A DNA stretch of 48,025 bases from a bacterium (GTDB lineage Bacteria > Chloroflexota > Chloroflexia > Chloroflexales > Kallotenuaceae). The notes under the pieces were generated by a model. The model saw only the letters and a program-made list of their open reading frames with translations, did not search any database and had not been told where the DNA came from. Position 1 is the first letter of the stretch. Each line of letters opens with the position of its first letter. Below, one piece after another: positions 33,026 to 40,356 of the stretch. The position numbers and the translations under genes were made by a program. The stretch covers positions 1-48,025 of the forward strand of contig JADDQF010000119.1 in the NCBI GenBank assembly GCA_016781505.1, in the 5' to 3' direction.

Positions 33026-33190
33026 CAAGGTTGCTCCAAGGTAATTAATGTAGGCTCCCTTGCTCGGAGTTCAGCCCGCGCATCGACCGAGCCAGCCGCC
33101 TGGGGCACCTTAACATGTAATGAAGCCAAAGACAAGCGTGCGCCACATTGGGCGAGTTCAACAATTGCGCATAGCGTAGCGGATTAGGTG

Positions 33191-33706
33191 TTAGAAGGCC
33201 GCTGGTGGACTGACATCGGCTGTTTGCTCAAGCAGGTTCAGGGTCTCTTGTTGCAGCGGGGCTTCGCCTAAACTGCGGCGCACGCTTGCAACAACGTCGT
33301 GGTAGGCCGCGTGAAGCTCGGCGAACCGTTGCCCAGCGGCCTGATCGTCCTTCCCGGCTATAAGGGATTGCGCTACATGAAGAAAGCGTGTAAGGGTGGT
33401 GCTAACATCGGCGGGCAGAAATGCTAGCCATGTGCGATGCGATGTGACCAAATCGGTGTAGGCGTCGATCACGCGACGGGAAAGGTCTGCCCGAGCTCCA
33501 TCGGAGGTATGCTGACGCGCAACACAACGCTCCCTCACCGTGACATACACGTAAGCCACGTCTTTGAGCACCGCTGCTGCTCCATCAATCTGCCTGGAGC
33601 GCAGCTTGTCGGTACGCGTCGCAAAGCGTTGTTTGAAGATCCAATATTCCCACACGGCCAAAGCTGCAAGGCCAACGATGCGTACGCTATTCGCGAGCCA
33701 ATCCAT
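33191..33706 (-). CDS. Membrane-anchored helical protein, unknown function
   Basis: This 171-residue protein has an N-terminal hydrophobic segment (RIVGLAALAVWEYWIF) and a long charged helical domain with 'DGAAAVLKDVAYVYVTVRERC' and 'LLEQTADVSP'. I do not recognise a domain. It resembles single-pass proteins with a cytoplasmic coiled-coil region. ATG 33706 follows AAAGG and a GGTGGTGG stretch. Confidence that it is a gene is moderate, based on the intact frame, membrane segment and ribosome site. Confidence 0.6.
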   Translation of the reverse strand: MDWLANSVRIVGLAALAVWEYWIFKQRFATRTDKLRSRQIDGAAAVLKDVAYVYVTVRERCVARQHTSDGARADLSRRVIDAYTDLVTSHRTWLAFLPADVSTTLTRFLHVAQSLIAGKDDQAAGQRFAELHAAYHDVVASVRRSLGEAPLQQETLNLLEQTADVSPPAAF

Positions 33707-34055
33707 CCACCACCACCTTTCACGCCTGCCGTATTCTACGTGCGGCTGAGGAGAAGGTTACACGAAGGACCTGCTTGCAGATGGCCGCGCGCGCGCGGCA
33801 GATCGAGGTGCTGAAGGCGCTGATCTGGACGCAAAATGTACCGTCATGGCACTTGTTCGAGTCGCTCAACTTCGCGCATCGTGTCACATTGTACTGCCAG
33901 TTAAAGAGGTTGAATTTGGCGAGATCGATGATTGTGTGTACTACAAACGCTTGTTGTAATCCCAGCGGCGAATTTTCCTATGCGAAGCGTACGCCAATCC
34001 TGCAGCGGAGTGTTCTGTGCTTTCCGTTTAGAAGGTAACCAGGATTTGAACGCAG
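33707..34055. other. Intergenic stretch with a possible GNAT acetyltransferase relic
   Basis: No intact gene. Frame 33775-34038 (plus) contains a segment reading ARARQIEVLKALIWTQNVPSW and then 'HLFESLNF'. This resembles the end of a GNAT acetyltransferase (the family's '...N..S..LFESLGF' motif). The upstream acetyl-CoA-binding region is not recognisable, so this would be a decayed C-terminal piece. Confidence 0.35.
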
Positions 34056-34089
34056 TTATAGCTTCATCTCTACGAGCTTATAGCTTCAT
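34056..34089. repeat. Two 12-bp direct repeats upstream of the HdeD-family gene
   Basis: TTATAGCTTCAT occurs at 34056-34067 and 34078-34089, spaced by 22 bases (two helical turns). They lie 58-91 bases before the HdeD ATG and could bind a regulator on one face of the DNA. Confidence 0.45.
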
Positions 34090-34146
34090 TTCCCATTGGA
34101 ATATGGCTTGCTATGTGCGCCGTAATACGGATTGGAGAGGTGGAGC

Positions 34147-34710
34147 ATGCTGGGGCTGTTAGGGCGCAACTGGTGGCTGGTTGCTTTGCGTGGGATATGT
34201 GCGCTGGTACTCGCCGTGCTTATTTTTGTGTGGCCAAGCCGCACCCTCTTGGCGCTGATATTATTGTTCGGCGCGTACACGCTGATCGATGGCTTGTTAA
34301 CACTGGTGGCGGCGTTTAGACACGGGCGCCAGGGACGACGGCGATCATCAGTGATCGTTGAAGGGCTTTTGGGGATCGTGGCGGGCATTTTGACGTTTGT
34401 GATCCCCGGCGTTAGTGCGCAATTTATTCTTGTCCTGCTGTCTGCGTGGGCGATAACTTCCGGTGTTTCTGAAATCCGCAGCGCCGTGCATCTGCGGCAT
34501 GAAATTATTGGCGAGTGGCTGCTGGCGGCTGGCGGTATCGTATCGGTGCTCTTTGGGTTGCTTTTGTTGGTATCAGGTGGGAGTCTCCTCGTTGTCGTGG
34601 TACTCCTGAGCGGATACGCCTGGATCTTTGGTCTGTTGCTGCTGGCACTAGCCGTCCGCCTGAAGTTGGCCGTGAACACTGATGGTCGAGCGAGCAACGG
34701 AAGTGTTTGA
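34147..34710 (+). CDS. HdeD family membrane protein
   Basis: This 187-residue protein has six hydrophobic helices. HdeD-family features are 'NWWLVALRGICALVLAVLIFVWP', 'LFGAYTLIDGLLTLVAAF', 'VEGLLGIVAGILTFVIPG' and 'WAITSGVSEIRSAVHLRHEI'. HdeD is linked to acid resistance in enterobacteria, but in this context a general stress membrane role is all that can be said. ATG 34147 follows AGGTGGAG; the frame to 34132 is an extension. It stands next to the recombinase module. Confidence 0.9.
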   Translation: MLGLLGRNWWLVALRGICALVLAVLIFVWPSRTLLALILLFGAYTLIDGLLTLVAAFRHGRQGRRRSSVIVEGLLGIVAGILTFVIPGVSAQFILVLLSAWAITSGVSEIRSAVHLRHEIIGEWLLAAGGIVSVLFGLLLLVSGGSLLVVVVLLSGYAWIFGLLLLALAVRLKLAVNTDGRASNGSV

Positions 34711-34798
34711 TCCCTTGCCCTAAATATAGTCCGCAACTGGGTCCAACACGCTAGCCAAAATACGCCAGCTGTCGTGTTTTGCTCGTCAACCTTAATCC

Positions 34799-34837
34799 GG
34801 TTAATACAAGTTTTTACCGATAATCATAACTACCAAC
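34799..34837 (+). repeat. Left end repeat of the tyrosine recombinase module
   Basis: The stretch from GGTT at 34799 to ACCAAC at 34837 is repeated in inverted orientation at 36248-36287. The inner 30 bases match at 27 positions, including the exact 12-base core TTACCGATAATC (34814-34825). The outer 9-10 bases match more weakly. An AC-rich tract follows on the inner side in both copies. Confidence 0.8.
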
Positions 34838-34873
34838 AACAAACCAAACAACCAAAGAAAATAGCGCCGGCTA

Positions 34874-35968
34874 TTACTGCTCGGAAACGTTGGGCATGGG
34901 CTGTTGGGAGAACGGGAGTGGCAGCTCATCTACCGCGGCTGCTTTGGCCGACTCGCCCCGTCGATCATACCGCAGGGTTGTTTGGACTGAGCTATGGCCG
35001 ACGATTTTTGAAACGGTTCCGATATCGACCTGACGCTCAAGCAAGGTGGTAATCAGCGTACGGCGCAGATCGTGCGGTGAAAATCCAGGCAGCTGTGTTT
35101 CGAGGCAGCGTTGATTAAGGATATAAAAGATGGCGCGATCACTAAGGGCGGGGACGAATAGTTGATTGTTCCGTTCGTCGGTTTTGGTCGCCAGGTTACC
35201 CCCTTTGGTAAAGGCGCCAAAGAGCGCGCCCGGCAACGTTCCGCGTTGCACCAGCCACGCGTCCACAAAGCTGCGCATTCCCGCCGGGATATAGCAGCGC
35301 CGATCCTTGTTGCCTTTGCCCTTACGAATCAGCAGGGCGCCGGTAGCGGGATCGTAGTCGGCAATATCCAAATGCGCAGCTTCGCTGCGGCGACACCCGG
35401 TGCTGTACAGCAGGGCAAGCAACGCAGTGTCGCGCACGCCAATTGGCCGTGTATCCGCAAGGCAGACTTGCAACAAGGCTTCAATCTCGTGCAGTGTCAG
35501 AACGCGGCCCGGCTCTTTGGTATGACCGCGCAGGGGTTTGACGCGGGCATCCTGGTATTCATCCATCGTTAGATAGCCGAGCTTGCGCGCAGCGCGCAGT
35601 ACGCCGAAGAGCGCGGCGAGATGACGATTACCGGTCGTAGGCTCGTACCGACGTTGCAGCTCCGCGCGGATCGCCGCCGTGTGTTGGAAGCGCAGTGTCC
35701 CCCAGGCGCAGTATAAACAGGTCCACTCCTCATCTCGCTGGCGGCGGCCATACTTGGTTTCACGCTCAACTGGATGGTACACTCGCGGCACACCAAGCAG
35801 GACATGGGCGATCATGTTCAGGGCGGTGCGCATGGTACCGCGGGAGCTGGGGGCAAGCTCGCTGAGATAGACCAGGGCGGGGTTGCGCTCCGGAGCGACA
35901 GGTTCGCTCAGTACCAGCGTGGTTTCGGGTGAGGACGGAGTGGTAATATCTTCGCGTGTATCCCGCAT
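34874..35968 (-). CDS. Tyrosine recombinase / integrase
   Basis: This 364-residue site-specific recombinase contains the full active site: Arg193 (GCRRSEA), a beta-hairpin Lys (KGKGNKDR), His299 and Arg302 (HDLRRTL), His325 (VGHSSVQTT) and nucleophile Tyr334 (LRYDRRG). An N-terminal SAM-like core-binding domain spans about residues 30-145 ('ALVYLSELAPSSRGTMRTAL'). It is preceded by a promoter (TTGACG-18-TATATT) whose -10 overlaps a lox-like dyad. ATG 35968 follows GAAGGAAG. There is no excisionase, phage or transposase gene nearby. The gene is bracketed by inverted end repeats, so it looks like a self-contained mobile or invertible unit. Function beyond recombination is inferred. Confidence 0.94.
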   Translation of the reverse strand: MRDTREDITTPSSPETTLVLSEPVAPERNPALVYLSELAPSSRGTMRTALNMIAHVLLGVPRVYHPVERETKYGRRQRDEEWTCLYCAWGTLRFQHTAAIRAELQRRYEPTTGNRHLAALFGVLRAARKLGYLTMDEYQDARVKPLRGHTKEPGRVLTLHEIEALLQVCLADTRPIGVRDTALLALLYSTGCRRSEAAHLDIADYDPATGALLIRKGKGNKDRRCYIPAGMRSFVDAWLVQRGTLPGALFGAFTKGGNLATKTDERNNQLFVPALSDRAIFYILNQRCLETQLPGFSPHDLRRTLITTLLERQVDIGTVSKIVGHSSVQTTLRYDRRGESAKAAAVDELPLPFSQQPMPNVSEQ

Positions 35969-36010
35969 CGGCTTCCTTCGACTGATAGCTATATTATGTC
36001 AATTCTTACT

Positions 36011-36044
36011 ATTACTATCGAAAACTAGCCTTTTCGGAAGTAAT
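36011..36044. promoter_or_regulatory. Lox/dif-like dyad in the recombinase promoter
   Basis: The arms ATTACT-at-CGAAAA (36011-36024) and TTTTCG-ga-AGTAAT (36031-36044) are inverted copies with only the two central arm bases mismatched. They flank a 6-base spacer CTAGCC. This is the layout of a tyrosine-recombinase core site (two 11-14-base arms, 6-8-base spacer). It overlaps the -10 element, so it could also be an autoregulatory operator. Confidence 0.7.
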
Positions 36045-36071
36045 ATAAACGACGACTAGCCGCCGCGTCAA
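36042..36071 (-). promoter_or_regulatory. Promoter of the tyrosine recombinase gene
   Basis: Minus-strand TTGACG (36066-36071), an 18-base spacer, and TATATT (36042-36047) lie about 75 bases before the ATG at 35968. Each hexamer has one mismatch to consensus. Confidence 0.65.
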
Positions 36072-36247
36072 GATGTTATTTTGAGTTTCTTTGATGATGT
36101 AGACTATTGCCTTCTGATGGTGTCTCACATTATTGCTTGAACATGTGGTATCGAGCGTACAGCACATCGCTGGACAAAACAAGAACTCTTATTGTCTGCG
36201 TATGGCGAATAAGCTGCCTTTGTATCCCTGTTTTGTTTGTGATGTGT

Positions 36248-36287
36248 GTTGGTAGTAACGATTATCGGTAAAGACTTTTATGCAACC
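36248..36287 (-). repeat. Right end repeat of the tyrosine recombinase module
   Basis: This is the inverted counterpart of 34799-34837, with 27 of 30 inner bases identical and a weaker outer part. It ends 139 bases before the DUF4105 gene, so that gene lies outside the unit. The bracketed unit is about 1.49 kb and is visibly more AT-rich than its surroundings. Confidence 0.8.
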
Positions 36288-36426
36288 CTATCCAATCACT
36301 GGCGTATCGACTTGCTATCGCCAGCACTTTGCTCTGCTCAAATGGCGCATAACGCAGGTACTGGCCATTTGGCGGATAGTGTGTATTCCGGATATACTCC
36401 GGCTTCGCTTGATTTTGTAGAGTGAG
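36288..36426 (+). promoter_or_regulatory. Upstream region of the DUF4105 gene
   Basis: It holds a 6-bp hairpin (CTGGCG...CGCCAG), an 8-bp inverted repeat CAAATGGC/GCCATTTG (36339-36346, 36364-36371) and a promoter TTGGCG (36369-36374)-18-TATACT (36393-36398). The inverted repeat overlaps the -35 and may be an operator. Confidence 0.5.
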
Positions 36427-37188
36427 ATGATGCCATTTCACAGACGCGCTTCACAGGAGCGTAGGTGGCGGCCGGAACAGGCGCTCCTGCCGCACATCAG
36501 CTTTGAGGATCGGCTCGTCCACATCCGGAACGTGCGCGACTTCATCTTTCATTCTCCCGAAGATTACACTCCAGGCTATCGCAACAACACCTACCATCTG
36601 GATCGGTTGGAGCGGGTCTGGTTCGTGCTTGCTCCGTTCACACGGGACTGGCGGGGGCTTGCCCACAGCTTCCTTTCCTTTGGCTTCTCCGATGCCCAAT
36701 ACATCAGCATCTCGGTGGAAGCACGGCGGGAAGCAGGCCAGCGGTACTCGTTGCTGAAAGGGGCATTGCGGCAGTATGAGCTGATGTATGTCATCGGCGA
36801 GGAGCGCGACCTGATCGGGCTGCGGGCGGTGACCTGGGACACGCCGGTGTACCTGTACCCTATGCGCGCTACAGCTGAGCAAGCGCAGGGCGTATTTCTG
36901 GGGATGCTTCGCCGCGCGCAGAAACTTGAGCAGCGGAAAGAGTTTTACAACACATTTACCAACAACTGCACCACAAATATTCTCCAGGCGGTCAACGCGA
37001 TCGCAGCACCACCGATCCCGTTCGGCCTCAAAATTCTGCTGCCAGGCTACTCGGATGCGCTTGCTCACGAGCGCGGGCTGATCGACACCGAGCTGTCGCT
37101 GAAAGCGGCAAGAGCGAGCTTTCTGATCAATGCCCGAGCAAAGGCCACAATCGGCCAGCCTGATTTCTCATGCCGCATTCGAGGCTAG
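36427..37188 (+). CDS. DUF4105 (Lnb N-terminal periplasmic-like) protein
   Basis: This 253-residue protein has the family pattern of 'HIRNVRDFIFHSPEDYTPGYRNNTYHLD', 'LAHSFLSFGFSDAQYISISVEARRE', 'RQYELMYVIGEERDLIGLR', 'VYLYPMRATAEQAQGVFLGML' and 'FYNTFTNNCTTNILQAVN'. The His in AHSF and the Cys in NNCTTN are the likely catalytic residues of this papain-like or transpeptidase-like domain. In Gram-negative bacteria the domain precedes a lipoprotein N-acyltransferase-like module; here it is alone. I see no signal peptide or membrane helix, which is unusual. ATG 36427 (or 36430) follows GAGTGAG. Confidence 0.85.
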   Translation: MMPFHRRASQERRWRPEQALLPHISFEDRLVHIRNVRDFIFHSPEDYTPGYRNNTYHLDRLERVWFVLAPFTRDWRGLAHSFLSFGFSDAQYISISVEARREAGQRYSLLKGALRQYELMYVIGEERDLIGLRAVTWDTPVYLYPMRATAEQAQGVFLGMLRRAQKLEQRKEFYNTFTNNCTTNILQAVNAIAAPPIPFGLKILLPGYSDALAHERGLIDTELSLKAARASFLINARAKATIGQPDFSCRIRG

Positions 37189-37291
37189 AATTACACTGGC
37201 TGCAACGATTGAAGGCGACGCAGGCCCGCAAAGCAGCTGAGGCATTATACAGGCTGTAGTGTCAGCGGAGGAACGCGGAACATGGTTGGCT

Positions 37292-37323
37292 TTGGCCAGC
37301 TGGCACGAAGGCCAACTGGCCAA
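37292..37323. terminator. Inverted repeat past the DUF4105 gene
   Basis: TTGGCCAG/CTGGCCAA (37292-37299, 37316-37323) with further imperfect pairing lies about 105 bases after the stop at 37188. Position suggests a terminator between convergent genes; the rest of 37189-37460 shows no gene. Confidence 0.4.
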
Positions 37324-37464
37324 CATAAACGTAGAGACTGTTAACGTGGCGACCAAGGCTCACGTCCAGGAACGAGCATGCTTAAGTCTATTCGAGCTAA
37401 CCACGTGGCCTGGTTCTTGTCCATTAGGCTGGACCATACACGTAGCTGCGCGCTGCGCTGTGGG

Positions 37465-37499
37465 CTAGCCGCACATAAAGCTGAGATGTATGCGGCTAG
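37465..37499 (-). terminator. Hairpin overlapping the stop codon of the acetyltransferase gene
   Basis: A perfect 9-bp stem CTAGCCGCA/TGCGGCTAG (37465-37473, 37491-37499) spans the TAG stop at 37496-37498. A stem that starts on the stop codon can limit read-through, but no T-run follows. Confidence 0.5.
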
Positions 37500-37816
37500 G
37501 ACGTGATCCGGCCGCGATATTCCGGATGAACCAGCGAGTGGTACGCTGGATGCTGCCGGATATAGTCAGCTACGAATGGGCACAGGGGCACGACCGTTAA
37601 GCCGCGTGAGCGCGCATCTTCTAAAGCTGTATGGGTGATTTTGCTTGCAATCCCGTGACCTTCAAACGCGGGTGGCACTTCGGCGTGGGTAAAAATTATC
37701 GTATCACCGGCCAGGCGATATTGCAGCCGCGCGAGCGCGCCGCCCATCCGGGCTTCGTACTGCTGTTGATCTGGATTGTTGTGTGGCACGCCATTGGTAC
37801 TAAAATCGGATGGCAT
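37496..37816 (-). CDS. GNAT-type acetyltransferase of the YjdJ/Acetyltransf_CG group
   Basis: This 106-residue small acetyltransferase has 'YEARMGGALARLQYRL', 'IIFTHAEVPPAFEGHGIASKI', 'ALEDARSRGLTVVPLCPFVADYI' and 'HPAYHSLVHPEYRG'. The H-x-E-V-P-x-x-x-x-G-x-G-I-x-x-K/L motif is the acetyl-CoA site, and the CPF...HP.Y end is family-typical. The protein is short because the group lacks the usual first GNAT strands. ATG 37816 follows GGAGGGAGGAG. Substrate is unknown. Confidence 0.92.
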   Translation of the reverse strand: MPSDFSTNGVPHNNPDQQQYEARMGGALARLQYRLAGDTIIFTHAEVPPAFEGHGIASKITHTALEDARSRGLTVVPLCPFVADYIRQHPAYHSLVHPEYRGRITS

Positions 37817-38066
37817 CGCAGCTCCTCCCTCCTTCTCGATATGGCAAGCACTGCATCGGAATCGCCAAGGTCGGGCGGCTCCGAAGCGCCGCAGTCGTAC
37901 GACGCATCATGCATCGACAACAAGGCAAGGGCTGCGCCATCGCCGGTTGTGCCTCAGCAGACGCGCAAGCTCAGGGACCGTATGTACGGCAGGAGCCGAG
38001 CTTGGCTAGCGTGGTGAACGGCAATTCCGGCTCGGCTATCGCCAGGGCATCCGCCAACGACGTTGA

Positions 38067-39068
38067 TCATGGCATCTGCGCGCCATTTGCTTCTACGTAC
38101 ACGGCGTACAGCGATTGCCCGGACGTCATGAACAGACGGTTTTTCTTACGTCCGCCAAAGCATAGGTTAGCGCACGGTTCGGGTAAGTGAATCTTGCCGA
38201 GCAGATCACCGGTGGGCGCGAAGCAGTGGACGCCATCAAATCCTGCCCCACCACCGCCCGCCGCGGCCCACACATTCCCAGCGCGGTCCGTGCGTACACC
38301 GTCGGCTAGACCCGGCGCCATCTCCCGAAAGACACGCCCATTCCTTAGCTGTGTGTTATCAATCACATCAAAGACGCGGATGTGGGAAGGGCCACCAGGT
38401 GTATGGGAAGCACCGGTATCGACAATATACAAGAGCGATTCATCGGGCGAGAAACACAGGCCGTTTGGTCGATCAAAATCATCGGCAACCACGGTCGCTT
38501 GCCCAGTCCGTGGGTCAATGCGGTACACACAGGTCGGGAGCTCGAACGGCGCCTTGTTGCCCTCGTAGTCGAGCAGGATGCCGTACCCTGGGTCGGTGAA
38601 CCAGATCGATCCGTCAGAGCGGACCACAACATCATTCGGCGCGTTGAGCGGCTTTCCGGCAAACTGATCGATCAGCACCGTGATCTGCCCGTCATACTCG
38701 GTGCGGGTCACCCGACGCGTCTCATGTTCACAGGTAACCAGGCGTCCCTGACGATCCCGCGTGTTGCCGTTACTGTAGTTCGCGGGACTGCGGAAGATGC
38801 TAACCGTGCCTGTCTCCTCACTCCAGCGCAGCATACGATTATTCGGAATATCGCTCCACAGCAGGAACCGCCCATCCCCGAACCAGACCGGTCCTTCCGT
38901 CCAACGTCCGCCGGTCCACAGCCGCTCGACTGCGGCATTGCCCAGGCGATAGGAGACGAAGCGCGGATCAAGGACCTCAATCGCCGGGTCAGGATAGCGC
39001 AGAACCGGAGAACTGGAAGCGCTCTCGTAGGCTAGCGCTCGTTGGTCAGGCCAGGGTAGCTCGCGCAT
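38067..39068 (-). CDS. SMP-30/gluconolactonase family protein
   Basis: This 333-residue six-bladed beta-propeller is predicted to hydrolyse sugar lactones with a divalent metal. Metal ligands in the family are Glu in WTEGPVWF, Asn in LNAPNDVVV and Asp in GLADGVRTD, all present. Other family motifs are 'LLWSDIPNNRMLRW', 'GSIWFTDPGYGI', 'PNGLCFSPDESLLYIVDTG' and 'CANLCFGG'. No signal peptide is seen. ATG 39068 follows GGAGGACC. A consensus -10 (TATAAT, 39124-39129) lies upstream. It may work in the oxidative sugar pathway alongside the dehydrogenases. Confidence 0.93.
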   Translation of the reverse strand: MRELPWPDQRALAYESASSSPVLRYPDPAIEVLDPRFVSYRLGNAAVERLWTGGRWTEGPVWFGDGRFLLWSDIPNNRMLRWSEETGTVSIFRSPANYSNGNTRDRQGRLVTCEHETRRVTRTEYDGQITVLIDQFAGKPLNAPNDVVVRSDGSIWFTDPGYGILLDYEGNKAPFELPTCVYRIDPRTGQATVVADDFDRPNGLCFSPDESLLYIVDTGASHTPGGPSHIRVFDVIDNTQLRNGRVFREMAPGLADGVRTDRAGNVWAAAGGGGAGFDGVHCFAPTGDLLGKIHLPEPCANLCFGGRKKNRLFMTSGQSLYAVYVEANGAQMP

Positions 39069-39123
39069 GAGGTCCTCCAGTGGGTGTGCAACAAAAGATC
39101 TGAGTAGTTTGATACATCACCAC

Positions 39124-39129
39124 ATTATA
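39124..39129 (-). promoter_or_regulatory. Consensus -10 element of the SMP-30 gene
   Basis: TATAAT on the minus strand lies 55 bases before the ATG. No good -35 is visible. The dyad CTAGC-acgac-GCTAG just upstream might be a regulator site. Confidence 0.45.
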
Positions 39130-39396
39130 AATGCAACCAACATCTAGCACGACGCTAGCCCAACAGTTGGAAGAAATGCCGTTACAAGCCCCGGCTCTGC
39201 CTTACACCATTGGGAGCAAGATTTGATAGTAACTATCGGCAACACATCACTGTGGCTGTCATGCAGCTGCTCAGCAGCTGCCGCTTGCCCTGCCAGGCTG
39301 GACGCGTATATACTCGTTGCCAACCATGAGACGTATGACCTGATTTTGCGACGCCGAAATGAAGACCGTCGGCAGCATGGACGCAACAATGTTCCT
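39130..39396. other. Divergent intergenic region with two short palindromes
   Basis: GATAGT-a-ACTATC (39225-39237) and CAGCTGC-tca-GCAGCTG (39264-39280) are perfect dyads between the SMP-30 and AAC(3)-like genes. A frame from 39223 runs into the acetyltransferase, but its first 58 codons lack the family's features and are treated as non-coding. Confidence 0.45.
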
Positions 39397-40245
39397 ATGA
39401 TGGACGAAATGGATCCGATAGACAGTCCTGTGCTTACCCGAAGCAAGCTGGCAGCAGACCTGCGCACCCTTGGCATCAGCGTCGGCCAAACCCTTATGCT
39501 GCACGTATCGGTCAAATCGCTTGGTTGGGTGCTGGGTGGCCCGCGCCTCGTGTTGGAAACGCTGCTTGATGTTGTTGGACCACAGGGCACCCTGATGATG
39601 TTGGCGAGTTGGGAAGGCAATCCGTACCGGATGGAGCACTGGCCGGAAGCACAACGGAACGCCTGCTATGCCGATTGCCCACCCTTCGATCCGGCTACAG
39701 CGCCGGCAGACCATCGTGAGATGAGCATTTTGGCCGAGTATCTCCGTACCTGGCCGGGCGCGTACCGCAGCCAGCATCCGCTCGCATCCTTTGTTGCAGT
39801 CGGCGCACAAGCGCATTGGCTCACGGCCGCCCAGTCATTACACTATCCGCACGGCCCCGAGTCGCCCCTCGGCCGGTTGTGCGCTGCGGGCGGCAAGGTT
39901 GTGGTGCTGGGCGCTCCTTTATCGAACCTGACCCTGCTGCATCATGCCGAGCAGCTTGCAAACATACCTGCTAAGCAGGTGGACCGCTATCAAATGCCAA
40001 TCCTGCAAGCAGGGCAGCGCGTTTGGGTTACCATCGAAGAGTACGATACAACAGACGGGATTGCAGACTTTGGCAGTGATGACTATTTTCTTGCCATCAG
40101 CCAAGCGTATGTTGCCGCGGGCAGGGGTCGTACGGCGCAAGTCGGCAATGCACCAGCCTTTCTTTTCGAAGCCGACGACCTCAAGCAGTTTGGCATACAC
40201 TGGCTGGAGAGCCATTTCAAAGGTCCGCTTCAGCCGCCACCGTAA
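39397..40245 (+). CDS. AAC(3)-like aminoglycoside N3-acetyltransferase family protein
   Basis: This protein of about 282 residues belongs to the Antibiotic_NAT fold. Family motifs are 'LTRSKLAADLRTLGISVGQTLMLHVSVKSLG', 'GPQGTLMMLASWEGNPY', 'FDPATAPADHREMSILAEYLRTWPGA', 'SQHPLASFVAVG' and 'SPLGRLCAAGGKVVVLGAPLSNLTLLHHAEQ'. The 'HPL.S....G' and 'SP....L......VL.LG......T..H..E' elements frame the acetyl-CoA and drug sites. Many chromosomal homologues in environmental bacteria are not proven resistance genes. The start is uncertain: ATG 39397, 39400 and 39409 are all in frame without a strong ribosome site. Confidence 0.85.
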   Translation: MMDEMDPIDSPVLTRSKLAADLRTLGISVGQTLMLHVSVKSLGWVLGGPRLVLETLLDVVGPQGTLMMLASWEGNPYRMEHWPEAQRNACYADCPPFDPATAPADHREMSILAEYLRTWPGAYRSQHPLASFVAVGAQAHWLTAAQSLHYPHGPESPLGRLCAAGGKVVVLGAPLSNLTLLHHAEQLANIPAKQVDRYQMPILQAGQRVWVTIEEYDTTDGIADFGSDDYFLAISQAYVAAGRGRTAQVGNAPAFLFEADDLKQFGIHWLESHFKGPLQPPP

Positions 40246-40356
40246 AGGCCCTGCCCCAAAAAATTGTTGTGCATGAAGTGTTTCCTATCCACCTTTATGT
40301 CAAATACGATGGCTTGATGTGCTCGAATGCACTTGTGTATGCGTTAAGGACCAACC

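Noticed and set aside
36011-36044. Intrinsic terminator
   Set aside because: It lies upstream of the recombinase gene within the promoter, with no transcription unit ending there.
37259-37468. Small plus-strand frame between DUF4105 and the acetyltransferase
   Set aside because: It includes the inverted repeat at 37292-37323 and lacks a ribosome site or any homology cue.
39223-39396. N-terminal extension of the AAC(3)-like protein
   Set aside because: The extra 58 residues contain Cys/Ser-rich sequence not seen in the family and cover two palindromes. The conserved domain begins after 39397.
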